Part shown: positions 19,744-28,622 of the stretch, piece by piece | How the letters are laid out: each line of letters begins with the position of its first letter | Numbering within the stretch: position 1 is the first letter of the stretch | Assembly (NCBI GenBank): GCA_963718635.1 | Contig: OY970367.1 | Span: 3,658,001 to 3,722,000 of the forward strand | Reading direction: 5' to 3' | Origin: JAIOQJ01 sp963718635 | GTDB lineage: Bacteria > Planctomycetota > Planctomycetia > Gemmatales > Gemmataceae | Length of the DNA: 64,000 nt | Position numbers and translations under genes: made by a program | Notes under the pieces: generated by a model | What the model saw: the letters and a program-made list of their open reading frames with translations, nothing else | What the model was told of the DNA's origin: nothing | Databases searched by the model: none

Positions 19744-19818
19744 GCGGCCATTTATAGCGAAAAGCGGACATCCAGCATATCCCCAGGCGGTCTCGCCATC
19801 TCGCGAAACTCATGCACC

Positions 19819-20275
19819 CTATTCGAGGCCAAGGTCGCGAAGCGAGTTCGCGCGAAGCAGACCCGTCGCGATTTGAGCGCGCTGCTTGGCCGACATGGAG
19901 AGTAGTCGTTGCCGCACGATCTCGCTGACCGACCCAAAGCGGTCTTGAATCTGCGGCAAGAGAATGGCAATCTGTCTTTCATCAATGCCCTTCATCAATG
20001 CCCTTTTCATAACTGGTTTGCCCGACCATATGTGCCTCCCGGTATTTCTCCGTTAACAAGAGTTGATCATAGTCGGCCAGGCTTGGCCCTTCCAGCGGAA
20101 GATAAGCCTCGACGCATTCGCATAACAAGAATCGCCGAGCCGGGTCGAGGGGCGACGTCGCCAGCCGCTGCATCGCGTCGGCCTTGAGATGCGCTCGATC
20201 CTTCGGGGCAGTTCGCATCAATGCGGATAACGCCACGCTCTCGGGTAAACTGTTGTTCAATTTATCGCTTCTCAA
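19819..20275 (-). pseudogene. 3' remnant of a Rpn/PD-(D/E)XK-type transposase-family gene
   Basis: Only the C-terminal third of the family is present: MRTAPKDRAHLKADAMQRLA, then PARRFLLCECVEAYLPLEGP, EKGIDEG repeats and QIAILLPQIQDRFGSVSEIV. The catalytic PD-(D/E)XK N-terminus is missing. The two frames join if one G is removed from a GGG near 20000, inside a duplicated ggcattgatgaa. Even with correction the gene is 5'-truncated, so this is a genuine relic. The DUF1559-type gene upstream ends at 20262, overlapping it by 14 bases. Confidence 0.7.
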
Positions 20276-21263
20276 GCACGTTCAGGTCCGCTGGTTCACC
20301 CCCGTCTGAAGTGGCAAGCGCACGTAAAACAGCCGGGGTTACTCTTTCGCTCACGAATCTTACGGAGCCGTCTGCCATTCCGAATAATGCGCCATGGGTA
20401 CCTGGAGGACCGCCAAATCCGTGCGGCGAGCGGTTGATGCCTCGAGCGGGGTCACGTACATTGGCCGGGTCACCCCAAGGACGAAAGTTCGCATTCACCT
20501 CGCCGATCAAAAGCGTGTTGGCGGTACCGTCGGCGAATTGCTTGAACGGCCGAATCGCCCCATTTTCCAACGCGCGGCTATTGCCAGCGTATTGGGCCAG
20601 TCCGTACCCGTCGGCATCCCGAATCGGGGCGCCGGGAAACTCCGGGTTGATTAACAGGTTAACGGTGCAACGGAAAAGTGGTCGGTTCTTTGGATCGTTC
20701 CATGGAAGGTTCAGATCAATGCATTCGCCGCTGTCGTTACACCCGCTGTACCACGTGCCAAGGATCGCAAGAGTGGCCCAGCTGTGTTTGTGACCTGCAG
20801 AATTAGAAAACTCGTCCGCATTGTTGAGACCCAACAATAGACAACGGATTTGGTCTCGTGACGACTTGTTCATTTGATAGGGCACTTTCTCTGTCACCAC
20901 AATTGCCGGTTGTTTGCTGGTAAGCAACCAGCCAGTCTGATGGGTGACGCCGATCATGCAGATCCCGGCAGCGAACGAAACGATAACGATGAGGATTGCA
21001 CTCAGCGACCAATTGAATTTCCAGTGGTGAACGGAACCACGCGCCTTCCATGCGGCCTGGGCAAACCAGTGGACACCAAGCGTCGACAGGATAAAAACGA
21101 TCAGCGCCGCCAGACTGGTTCGCCAATCCATGTCTAGCTGTGGCACAACTCGAATCAGGAATTGCGCCCAACCGATAAGCAAAGCTCGGAACGCATCGAG
21201 CGACCAGTAGGCTAGAAGCGTGAGTCCAGTCGCCAGGCCCATCGCGGCCGCGATCCGTCTCAT
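20262..21263 (-). CDS. DUF1559-type membrane protein
   Basis: The protein has 333 residues. It has three N-terminal membrane segments (about residues 7-28, 48-66 and 87-106), then an extracytoplasmic domain with DUF1559 hallmarks: FADGTANTLLIGEVNANFRP, PWGDPANVRDP, and the His-x7-Asp-Gly motif HGALFGMADGSVRFVSE, ending VLRALATSDGGEPADLN. DUF1559 proteins are a large planctomycete-specific pseudopilin-like family. Here the usual N-terminal prepilin-type leader is replaced by a multi-span membrane region. Its ATG overlaps the stop of the gene at 21260 by 4 nt, forming a two-gene operon. Confidence 0.8.
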   Translation of the reverse strand: MRRIAAAMGLATGLTLLAYWSLDAFRALLIGWAQFLIRVVPQLDMDWRTSLAALIVFILSTLGVHWFAQAAWKARGSVHHWKFNWSLSAILIVIVSFAAGICMIGVTHQTGWLLTSKQPAIVVTEKVPYQMNKSSRDQIRCLLLGLNNADEFSNSAGHKHSWATLAILGTWYSGCNDSGECIDLNLPWNDPKNRPLFRCTVNLLINPEFPGAPIRDADGYGLAQYAGNSRALENGAIRPFKQFADGTANTLLIGEVNANFRPWGDPANVRDPARGINRSPHGFGGPPGTHGALFGMADGSVRFVSERVTPAVLRALATSDGGEPADLNVLEKR

Positions 21264-21994
21264 GGCTGCTTCTCCTTCCCCAGCGACGGAGCAATTTCCG
21301 CAGCCGGAACATTGGCAATGGTGCCGTCTGTTCGCAAGACCTGCCGCCAGCCCGATTCCAGTTCAGGCGCTACAACCAACAAAGCCGCCGGCTGCTCAAC
21401 TGACAGGCCGGCAAAGTAGCGATATGGCATGCCTCCGGTCTCCGGCACGATCCACATGTCGGCGGGAATGGCAGATCGCTGTTCTTGAGAGGGGAACCGG
21501 CCACGATGAGTGGCGGCGAAGTGCCAAAGCGCCTGCCTGAGTTGCTCCATGTGATTGCGTCGCAAGACCGAAGGAGACACTTCGGTTTGCTCTCCATCAG
21601 CAGCGAGTTTGTAGGTAAAACCCTGCTCCTTCCATGCCCCCGGAGTCATCAATTCGCGAGCGCCGGATATCATTGTCAGCACAAGAAAGAACAGCAAGCC
21701 CCATAGAATGACGCCGGCCAACGCCTTGCCGAAACTCAGCCGCGGCAGGGACCTCCAATCGCGAGCAATGTAATTCCAGAGCCAACGAATAATGGCCGCA
21801 CAGATCAGCAGGCCAACGATAAAGAATGAGATGGCTTGCAGTCGCTGATCGACGGAGTCGTTGAGACGCAAAACGCGCACGACGTTATCTTGGTTCGGCA
21901 ACGGCGATGGCATGCCCGCTCGAACAGGCTTGATACCGCCAAGAAACAACGCGATTGTCCCTGTCCACTTCAGTGTCTGCATGGCGGATTTCAT
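21260..21994 (-). CDS. Membrane protein with truncated DUF1559-like domain
   Basis: The protein has 244 residues from ATG 21994 (MKSAMQTLKWTGTIALFLGG), chosen because it begins a signal-like segment; an upstream start at 22078 would read through the esterase remnant. Membrane segments follow at about residues 56-75 and 91-112. The C-terminal half has NHMEQLRQALWHFAATHRGR and SGWRQVLRTDGTIANVPAAE, echoing DUF1559/general-secretion-like domains where a list of data points is shown with a His-x-Asp-Gly end. The gene is translationally coupled to the DUF1559-type gene at 21263. Function unknown. Confidence 0.7.
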   Translation of the reverse strand: MKSAMQTLKWTGTIALFLGGIKPVRAGMPSPLPNQDNVVRVLRLNDSVDQRLQAISFFIVGLLICAAIIRWLWNYIARDWRSLPRLSFGKALAGVILWGLLFFLVLTMISGARELMTPGAWKEQGFTYKLAADGEQTEVSPSVLRRNHMEQLRQALWHFAATHRGRFPSQEQRSAIPADMWIVPETGGMPYRYFAGLSVEQPAALLVVAPELESGWRQVLRTDGTIANVPAAEIAPSLGKEKQP

Positions 21995-22044
21995 TGTGAT
22001 GCTCCGCTTCGGAACGCTTCGGGTTTTACGACGCCGATCGCCAA

Positions 22045-22150
22045 CTACTTGTCCGTCTTCGCCCCATACCCCTTCCACACACCTTCGATGCCGTGCGGCA
22101 GGAACTGCGCCTGGGCGTTGCCGAAGCCGTGTCCGAAGCAGCGACAGAAT
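22045..22150 (-). pseudogene. Displaced 3' fragment of the neighbouring esterase gene
   Basis: The minus strand reads FCRCFGHGFGNAQAQFLPHG then IEGVWKGYGAKTDK and a stop at 22045. This is the C-terminus of the esterase at 23534 (FCRGAGHGIGNAQAQFLPHA, IEWVWKGYGGKKEK), with substitutions consistent with an old duplication. No upstream part of the esterase is present here. Confidence 0.85.
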
Positions 22151-22201
22151 ATATATTGGAAAAAATTAAGGGAGACGTATCTATAATCCCCGCCCTTTTT
22201 A

Positions 22202-22564
22202 CTACGCCTTTGCCCCCTCCCGCGCCGCTTCCTCGCTCAACACAATTTCAATTTTCTTTCCCAGACCGGCCGCGATTCGGTTGAGCGTGTCCAGAGTCGG
22301 GTTCAGGTTCAGCCCTTTCTCGATTCGCGAAACGGCTGGCTCATCCATGCCGATCTTCGCGGCAAGTTGCGCTTGGGTTAATCCTTGCCCTTCTCTTTCC
22401 TTCCGCAATGTGCTTCCCAGTTGCCGCAACTGCGTCACTCGACCTAGCGGCACGGCATCGGCGCTCGTGCCGGCTTGCTTGTTCGCCTGAGCCTGCTCGC
22501 GGTGCGCCGTCAGTGTCTCGATCTCGGCGGGCGTGCGTCCGATCTTTTTCGTCATGCTTGCCAT
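22202..22564 (-). CDS. XRE-family helix-turn-helix regulator
   Basis: The protein has 120 residues. The C-terminal half is a Cro/C1-type HTH: LRKEREGQGLTQAQLAAKIG, then MDEPAVSRIEKGLNLNPTL, DTLNRIAAGLGKKIEIVL. The N-terminal 40 residues are polar and may contact a partner, as in HigA/MqsA-like antitoxins. No toxin-like gene is directly adjacent in the same orientation, except that the TIR-like gene ends 27 bases upstream, so the two could share a transcript. The regulatory target is unknown. Confidence 0.82.
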   Translation of the reverse strand: MASMTKKIGRTPAEIETLTAHREQAQANKQAGTSADAVPLGRVTQLRQLGSTLRKEREGQGLTQAQLAAKIGMDEPAVSRIEKGLNLNPTLDTLNRIAAGLGKKIEIVLSEEAAREGAKA

Positions 22565-22591
22565 AGGTTAGCTTTCCTCAACTTCGGACAC

Positions 22592-23209
22592 TCAAGAATT
22601 ATCCTGAAGCCAGTCGTGGATGACCAGGGAATAGTCGTTGAAGGTGAGTTCATTCGGATGAAGCTTTAGTTGTTCGCAGAGCGTGGGAAGGTCATTCACA
22701 AAGAGTTGATAGCGGCGAAAGACATCACCGCCCCCGGGAAGAATTTTGGAGCGCGAAGTGCTGCGCAGCCAGTTGCGCACGACGCCGATTGCCTGGCTCG
22801 GCTGATTGTCGTGAACCTGAATGTCCTGGCCCGCAATGTCGGACATGAACTGCTGGTATCGATAAGGCATGCGGTCGAGAATCAAACACACCTTCCGTTT
22901 TTGTCGGCCCGTGCCGAATCGCTTGGCAGCCAGAAACATACCGAGTTCGAGAGGCATGTTGAACCGGGGCAAGCTGGTTCCCGAAGTTGTTTCAGTTCGT
23001 GAGATGTCGTGGATACCGTACTGGCACTCGGCAATGATCTTGAAGATCTTGTCGATACGCACGTCGCTGGCATCATCAACTTCCAGCGCGCATCTGGGGC
23101 GAAATCCGCAGGCGACAACTGCGAAAAGAATCGCTTCGAACAGCGGCTTGTAATCCGCGTCAAACGGGCAGTTGATGAACACGTCCGTGGCGTAGTCATT
23201 TCGCGGCAT
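22592..23209 (-). CDS. TIR-like fold protein, candidate conflict-system effector
   Basis: The protein has 205 residues from ATG 23209 (MPRNDYATDVFINCPFD). The opening DVFINCPFD resembles the first strand and loop of TIR domains (DVFISYS). RIDKIFKIIAECQYGIHDIS matches the second helix/strand region, and NMPLELGMFLAAKRFG holds a conserved Glu where TIR NADases place theirs. The block RYQQFMSDIAGQDI and the C-terminal LTFNDYSLVIHDWL are also distinctive. I recognise the family as widespread but not its function; NAD or nucleotide hydrolysis is a hypothesis. The gene overlaps the upstream 49-codon gene by 14 nt. Confidence 0.6.
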   Translation of the reverse strand: MPRNDYATDVFINCPFDADYKPLFEAILFAVVACGFRPRCALEVDDASDVRIDKIFKIIAECQYGIHDISRTETTSGTSLPRFNMPLELGMFLAAKRFGTGRQKRKVCLILDRMPYRYQQFMSDIAGQDIQVHDNQPSQAIGVVRNWLRSTSRSKILPGGGDVFRRYQLFVNDLPTLCEQLKLHPNELTFNDYSLVIHDWLQDNS

Positions 23210-23345
23210 TGCTACCCGACTTTCGCTTGCGACGACGCCGGGCGGCAGAGATTTCTTTGATCGCTTTTCGCAATTCGTCACGATTGATCGAACTGTGGCC
23301 TACAGGCTCAAGCAAGGCGATTTTTCGTCGGGATTTCTTAACCAT
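23196..23345 (-). CDS. Small basic protein paired with the TIR-like gene
   Basis: The protein has 49 residues and starts at ATG 23345, behind a strong GGGAGGGAA SD. It begins MVKKSRRKIALLEPVGHSS, then INRDELRKAIKEISAARRRR, and ends in a Lys/Arg-rich tail. It overlaps the start of the TIR-like gene by 14 nt, so the two are translationally coupled. The PVGHSSINRxELRxAI pattern looks conserved-protein-like, not random. It could be a small inhibitor or a DNA/RNA-binding partner. Confidence 0.6.
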   Translation of the reverse strand: MVKKSRRKIALLEPVGHSSINRDELRKAIKEISAARRRRKRKSGSNAAK

Positions 23346-23533
23346 GTATTCCCTCCCGCTTTCAAAAGCCTGGATACGGAGGCGCTGATGTGCCGCCAGC
23401 GGCAAAAAACGTTCGTCTTGTTCTTCCTTGTAGCGATATTAGGATCGCATTTCAAGCCAGCAACGGAGCGCGCAGGCTACCCTTAACAGAGGGAGCATCG
23501 CTCAAATCAACACCTCATTCGCTTAGACGCTAC

Positions 23534-24624
23534 CTACTTCTCCTTCTTCCCTCCATACCCCTTCCACACCCATTCGATCGCATGCGGGAGGAACTGCGCC
23601 TGGGCGTTGCCGATGCCGTGGCCGGCGCCGCGGCAGAAGAGGTATTGGTATTCGTAGCCTTTGTCTTTGAGGACCTTGGCCATGCGATTATTGGCTTCCA
23701 CCCAGTCGTGCATGTTGTCGCGCATCACGTTGGGGTTGAGCAAGTCTGCATCGCCGACGGAGATGAAGAGGCGGATCGGTTTCTTGGGGATATTGGGAAT
23801 GAGCGTTTCGTGGAAACCCCAGGCGCCATCGGGGAACTTGGGATCGAACGGCCAAGCCTGGTTCACGAACGTGCCCGACGTGGTGAGCACCCGATGATAA
23901 AGATCGTTGCGAAACCAGGCCATGATGAGCGCGGCCGAGCCGCCCGAACTATTGCCCATCGCCGCACGGCCGTCAGGGTCTTTGGTCAGCTTCACTCTGC
24001 AGTTTTTCTCGACGCGCCGCAGCACTTCCGTTTCGATGTACTCGGCATAGTCGCCGTTCATGTTGTCATATTCTTTGCCGCGCTCGTGACCCTGGGCGTC
24101 GCCGCCGCCGTTGCCAATGGCAATCAAAATGATGGGAGGAATGCGCTTCTGGGCGATCAGGTTGTCGAGGATCGTCTTTAAGCCGTTGGCTTGGCCGGGG
24201 CCGTCGTGAACGACCATGAACGGCGCTTCGTCGCCTTCCTTATATTGAGCGGGAACGTAAACCCCGACCTTGCGCTTGTAGTCGATGTTGTGCGTTTCGA
24301 CGATCAACGTTTTCGGGTTGTTCGGATCGACTTTTCCAAACACCTTGCGGGCGATGCCGGGATTGAAGAGCTTGGTTTCCTTTGAGTCAATCTCGAACTG
24401 CTGCACCTTCCCCTGCGGAACCCCTTCAACCACTTTGCGCTCGGGGGCAGGCACGTAGTCCGGCCCGATCACGAAATTGTCGTACGCCTCGAGCGGCGGA
24501 TTCTCCCCGGCTTTCAGCACCTTGAAAGGCGGTGCGCCCGGGTCGTCGAATTTGCGCGCGGCGCTGCCGTTAGATTGGAGCAAACGAAACCTGTAACCAA
24601 AACGGCCATGCACAGCTTGAACAT
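23534..24624 (-). CDS. Exported enterochelin-esterase-like alpha/beta hydrolase (frame-corrected)
   Basis: This is an Fes/esterase D-type hydrolase. The nucleophile elbow is AAMGNSSGGSAALIMAWF, the acid region is LFISVGDADLLNP, and the catalytic His is in CRGAGHGIGNAQAQFLPHA. The uncorrected frame would start at 24700 with a senseless N-terminus. An ATG at 24624 instead encodes a clear signal peptide (MFKLCMAVLVTGFVCSNLTA) that joins KFDDPGAPPFKVLKAGENPP through a one-base indel near 24556. The corrected protein is about 362 residues and exported. A displaced fragment of its 3' end lies at 22045. Confidence 0.82.
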
Positions 24625-24774
24625 AAAACCCCTTGTTTGCTTCTCTTGGTTGGCAACTTCTGCTCGCAATGCGCGAGATCGCTATCTTATTGACTTGCAT
24701 CCAGGGTCACAGGCTCGCTGTTCTGCGGCAGGAAGTTCGTAGCGGTCGTAGGAGCTCTACTCGCAGGAAAACGT

Positions 24775-25828
24775 TCATCGTAGATCCGCCGGGTCCGCTC
24801 TTGCGCCTCTCTGTTCGCCGGCACGGGTCGGGGCGCAGTGCCTCGGCTTGGATGTCGAGCCATTGGCGCTCGTTGCCGACACCGGTACAGGGGCGTTTTT
24901 GATAGGTTCAACCGGTTCAACGACTACCATAGCCGGGGCATCCTTAACCGTCTTGGCTGCGGCAGCCGCCGTTAATGGCAGCATCTCCGCAGCCTTCTCC
25001 GCCTCCGGCGCCGAGGGTGGGGGCGCCAACATCTTGGCCGTCAAGTTAATTCTTTCCGTGTTTTGGGCATCGCTCAGATTCTTCAACTTCGGATCATCCA
25101 GGCCGGTAATCCGTGCAGGCTTGGTTTGATCGAGTTTCGGATCGCCGTAGCCGCGCGTGCTTCCCAGCGTTTTCGCGACAAAGCGAACGGCCCAGGCTTT
25201 CCGATCCGTCAAAGCTTCTTGCAGCATTTCCTCGGCGAAATCGATCAATTCGACACGGCGATCGTAGAGGATGTTCTGCCATTCGGGCTTACGCGCGATG
25301 AATTGCAACAACTGGTCGCGAGTGATGCCGAGCCGGTCCGCGACGCTGCTGATGTTGCCGCATTGCGCGAAAATGTGTTTGATGTCCACTTGGGCAATGA
25401 TGAGCGGCTGCATGAATTCCGGATACGTGCCATCCGGCCGGCCATGGCAAATGTTCTGCAACTGCTCCCAGCGGGCCAATTCAGCGGGCGACAACTGCGC
25501 CAGATCCAGTTCGAACTGAGGCATCAGGTCGAGAAGACAGGATTTTTTCTTCGTCGGTGCGCCATACCCGCGATCCTTGCCAAGCGATCGGAGAACGAAG
25601 CAGATCGCCCACGATTTCTTGGCGGCGATCGCTTCATGCAAAACCTCTTCGGCCTGATCGACCAGCGATTGGCGCGCGCTTCACGAAAGCCTGCTTCAAG
25701 CCGGGATTATCGTCCAAGTAGATGTTCATCTGCGTGCTGGTGATATGTAACTCGCGCAGCAGCCGAGTGATATTGCCCCTGCAGGCAATGATTGTCCGGT
25801 AGACGCGCACGGGATCGAGGCTTTTCAT
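24775..25828 (-). CDS. Duplicated terminase-small-subunit-like HTH protein (frame-corrected)
   Basis: Two frames join near 25640, giving AFVKRAQSLVDQAEEVLHEA. The protein then has two copies of one module: an HTH (GNITRLLRELHITSTQMNIY; GNISSVADRLGITRDQLLQF) followed by a helical unit (AIAAKKSWAICFVLRSLGKD RGYG; ALTDRKAWAVRFVAKTLGST RGYG). This HTH plus AxxFxLKxxGKxRGY layout is seen in small terminase subunits, which bind DNA ends in phage packaging. No large terminase or phage gene is nearby, so it may be domesticated. The C-terminus is Ala/Pro-rich. An alternative frame from about 24840 to 24687 (ANREAQERTRRIYDERFP) may be the true tail, implying a second indel. Confidence 0.6.
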
Positions 25829-25947
25829 GGGGACGCCGGGTGTGAGAGCAAGAAGATGGTGTACCTCTTTCTTATAGTATATAGATGAACACTATAAAGC
25901 GGAAGCCCAGTATTGGGAAGAAGTCGGTTTTTTTTCGGCCGCGTTAC

Positions 25948-26046
25948 ACCAACCCGAAGCGTAAGCGAGGTTTTCGCCGAAGCGTTAGCGTTAGGGTGAA
26001 AATAACGCTAGCGCTTCCGGGCAGCGCCTCGCTGACGCTTCGGGTT
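25948..26046. repeat. Dispersed palindromic repeat (family B)
   Basis: The outer arms aacccgaagcgtaagcgagg and cctcgctgacgcttcgggtt enclose gaagcgttagcgttagggtg and ataacgctagcgcttc. It is a close copy of 2796 and 46272. The 443-base gap 25829-26271 contains only this and the following array. Confidence 0.8.
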
Positions 26047-26079
26047 AGTGTGTGCATTGCATCTCAGCCGCCCGATGCT

Positions 26080-26224
26080 TTGTAGGGTGGGTGAAGGCTT
26101 TACGCAACCCACCCGTTGCGCTTAGACAACCTGTATTACAGGTGGGTTTCGCAAAGCCTTCACCCACCCTACAAGAATCAGTGTCACGGGTGGGTTTCGC
26201 AAAGCCTTCACCCACCCTACAAGA
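26080..26224. repeat. Cluster of three family E repeat units
   Basis: One forward unit (gtagggtgggtgaaggcttt) is followed by two inverted units (aaagccttcacccaccctac), each about 35 bases and spaced by 15-25 bases. A single degenerate unit lies at 16243. Confidence 0.8.
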
Positions 26225-26271
26225 ATTAGTATTCTGAAATTACTCATTCGAACCGTTCCAGGAAGCATTCA

Positions 26272-27357
26272 ATGAAACCCCATCTTCACTTTATCGTCAT
26301 CTTAATTCTGTCGGTCCTCGTCGCCATTCCCGTTCTCGCCGACGAGAACTATTGGCTCGCGGTTGGGCATGGCGGGCAACGCATGCTATCGCAGGACGGC
26401 AAGGCATGGACGCAAGTGGGTTCGTGGAGCAAGCCGGCGCACAATCAAGATGACCTCAACGTCGCGGCCAACTTCAAAGGCGCCTTCTACGTTGGCGGCG
26501 GCTTCTTCAGCGGCCGAATGACCGCGACCCGCGATGGCAAAGAGTGGTCGGATGGCGTGCTTCCCGGTAGTTCGCCGATCTTCGGACTCGAAGTCATGGG
26601 CGATGCGCTGTATGCCATGGACCTGCGAGGCAAAGTTTTCAAAACAGTCGATGGCGAGAAGTGGGCGGTCGCTGCAACGCCGAAGATGCCGCCGCCGACC
26701 GAGGTGATGCGAAAGCTCGCCCAAGAGCGATCGAAGGACAACAAGCCGGTTTCGGATGCCCAGGCGCAGGCTCACTGGATCCGCGGGACTGCTCAAGGCA
26801 ATGGCCTAATCCTCGGCTCCGGCGACTATGGACCCGTAGTCGCGTTCGATCCGAAGACCAATGAAACGACCGTCACCAAGATGGCCGGTCAGGACACGAA
26901 GAACCCCGGTCCGAAACGCGTGGCCTTTGGCAATGGCGTCTTCGTTGTTGTCGGGGAAGGCGGCTTGATCGCCCGCACGAAAGACGGCAAAACGTGGGAG
27001 GACAACCGCACCCGCGACGACATCGGCGACGTTCAGTGCGTCGAGTTCAACGGCAAGGAGTTCCTTATCACCGTCACCGATGCGAAGATGAAGAGTTCGA
27101 AAGTGATGAAATCCGCAGATGGCTTAAAGTGGGAGGCGATCGACTGGCCGGTTCCCCGGCAAGTTCGGTTGGTCAACAACGTGCTCTACAGTTCCAGCTA
27201 CCCGCCAACCAAACTGGCGTGCAGCGTCGATGGCGGCAAGACCTGGGAGCCGCTGGCGAACGAAAACGGCTGGCACTTCAAAGCCTACGCATACGGCCCA
27301 CTTGCAGGCGGCCCGCCGCCAAAGCTGCCGCCGGGACCGAAACCGATGGGCAAGTGA
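26272..27357 (+). CDS. Exported BNR/YCF48-like propeller protein
   Basis: The protein has 361 residues with a signal peptide (FIVILILSVLVAIPVLADE). The mature part contains sialidase-like Asp-box-type repeats: MLSQDGKAWTQVG, TATRDGKEWSDG, FKTVDGEKWAV, ARTKDGKTWEDN, MKSADGLKWEAI and CSVDGGKTWEPL. This regular SxDGxxW pattern indicates a six-to-seven-bladed propeller. Sialidase catalytic residues are not recognisable, so a structural or binding role outside the cytoplasm is more likely. The C-terminus is Pro/Gly-rich (AGGPPPKLPPGPKPMGK). Confidence 0.85.
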   Translation: MKPHLHFIVILILSVLVAIPVLADENYWLAVGHGGQRMLSQDGKAWTQVGSWSKPAHNQDDLNVAANFKGAFYVGGGFFSGRMTATRDGKEWSDGVLPGSSPIFGLEVMGDALYAMDLRGKVFKTVDGEKWAVAATPKMPPPTEVMRKLAQERSKDNKPVSDAQAQAHWIRGTAQGNGLILGSGDYGPVVAFDPKTNETTVTKMAGQDTKNPGPKRVAFGNGVFVVVGEGGLIARTKDGKTWEDNRTRDDIGDVQCVEFNGKEFLITVTDAKMKSSKVMKSADGLKWEAIDWPVPRQVRLVNNVLYSSSYPPTKLACSVDGGKTWEPLANENGWHFKAYAYGPLAGGPPPKLPPGPKPMGK

Positions 27358-27553
27358 AGCGGCACAGCGCACGACTGAAGACGCAGAGTTTGACCACGGA
27401 TTTCACGGATGAAGAAAAGGCCTTCAGCGTTTTAGGCTTTCATCCGTGGCATCGGTGTTATCCGTGGTTGAAGTTCTCAGTGTTCACACTTTTTTGTAAG
27501 CGTCGGATGACCCTGCGTTACCGTCACTTCCTTCCCGGTCGGACGAACGCTTC

Positions 27554-28366
27554 TTAGATGACTCCTGACCCCTTTGTTTTCCCAAACACCGGCATGCGGC
27601 CGGCCATGATGTCCGCTTCCCATTCATCGAGCAATGGCCAGCCGATGGCGCAAGTGCCGAAGTCGGCCATGTACTGGTATTCCGTCAACCGGTCGATCGC
27701 CTTTTGGATGATCTTGGCATCGCGGCGGAAAACGGGCCCATGGCTGGGAAGTAGAAACTCAGAATCGTCGGCGAGGATGCGTTTAAGCGATTGAATGAAG
27801 TCAGGCAGATTGGAGCCGTGATGGGCGTCGATCACTCCGACGCAGCTGTCCTTATAGATGTTGTCGCCGCTAAAGAGAAGTTTTCCCATCTTCAAACTGA
27901 GCTGGCCGCCTGTATGCCCGGGCGTGTGCCAAACGTTCAGTTTCAATTTACCCACTTCGATGACGTCGCCTTCGTTAAGAGTGCCATCGATTTTGCAGGG
28001 AGGCATCGGGATATCGATGCCCTGAGCAGGGATCGAAGCGTAGGTCATCACGGCATCGCCGCTTTCGAGCGGCGGGATGCTCGTCGGATGGGCCAGGACC
28101 TTCACCTTCATCTTTTCCTTCGCCCGGCTTAGCCCCTGGATATGGTCGGCGTCGGCGTGCGTGGCCACAATCATTTTGCAGCGGCTAAGGCTGAAATCCA
28201 TCTCGCGGATCAGATCGATGATTTCATCGACCGTGTCTTCGAAGCCGATATCGATGAGCACGAATTCCCCGGCATCTTCAATGAGGTAGACGTTCACCCC
28301 CAGCCGATGCCCGGCCTGGTAATTCATTTCGATGACATTCGGAAAGAGGTGCTTTCGACGCTGCAT
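27554..28366 (-). CDS. Metallo-beta-lactamase-fold hydrolase
   Basis: The protein has 270 residues and no signal peptide. The metal ligands are visible in order: THADADHIQGL (HxHxDH variant, His-Asp-Asp-His), HTPGHTGGQ, LFSGDNIY and LLPSHGP. VNVYLIEDAGEFVLIDIGFE is the usual first strand. Its closest types are glyoxalase II-like and quinol-sensing hydrolases; the substrate cannot be told. The first metal motif has Ala-Asp in place of the more common His-x-His-Ala-Asp-His spacing, which is within family range. It is a single gene with repeats on both sides. Confidence 0.85.
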   Translation of the reverse strand: MQRRKHLFPNVIEMNYQAGHRLGVNVYLIEDAGEFVLIDIGFEDTVDEIIDLIREMDFSLSRCKMIVATHADADHIQGLSRAKEKMKVKVLAHPTSIPPLESGDAVMTYASIPAQGIDIPMPPCKIDGTLNEGDVIEVGKLKLNVWHTPGHTGGQLSLKMGKLLFSGDNIYKDSCVGVIDAHHGSNLPDFIQSLKRILADDSEFLLPSHGPVFRRDAKIIQKAIDRLTEYQYMADFGTCAIGWPLLDEWEADIMAGRMPVFGKTKGSGVI

Positions 28367-28496
28367 GGAATCGGTCCACCAAGAAGCGGGCGAGAAACGG
28401 CTTCTGTTATCATAGAGGCGAGAGCAAATGTCGCTTGGACAATTGTGCCGATTGCAACTTCTTGGGCCGCACTAAGCGATTCTGGCAAAACGGAAA

Positions 28497-28545
28497 CTCG
28501 CCCTTCCCACCCTCCCCCTGCAATGCCAGGGGGAGGGTAAGACGG
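28497..28545. repeat. Single family D G-rich hairpin
   Basis: The unit ccctccccctgcaatgccag-ggggagggtaagacgg is followed by the family flank attcgccggaatccatccgc. It is the only unpaired copy found. Confidence 0.65.
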
Positions 28546-28622
28546 TCGCTGCGCTCGTTTTACCAATTCGCCGGAATCCATCCGCGCACCCGCTTTTCAC
28601 AGAGTCCCTTATCGAGCCAACC

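Noticed and set aside
26080..26224. CRISPR-like array of 35-base units
   Set aside because: Only three units, in mixed orientation and with uneven spacers; no cas genes. It is a dispersed repeat family.
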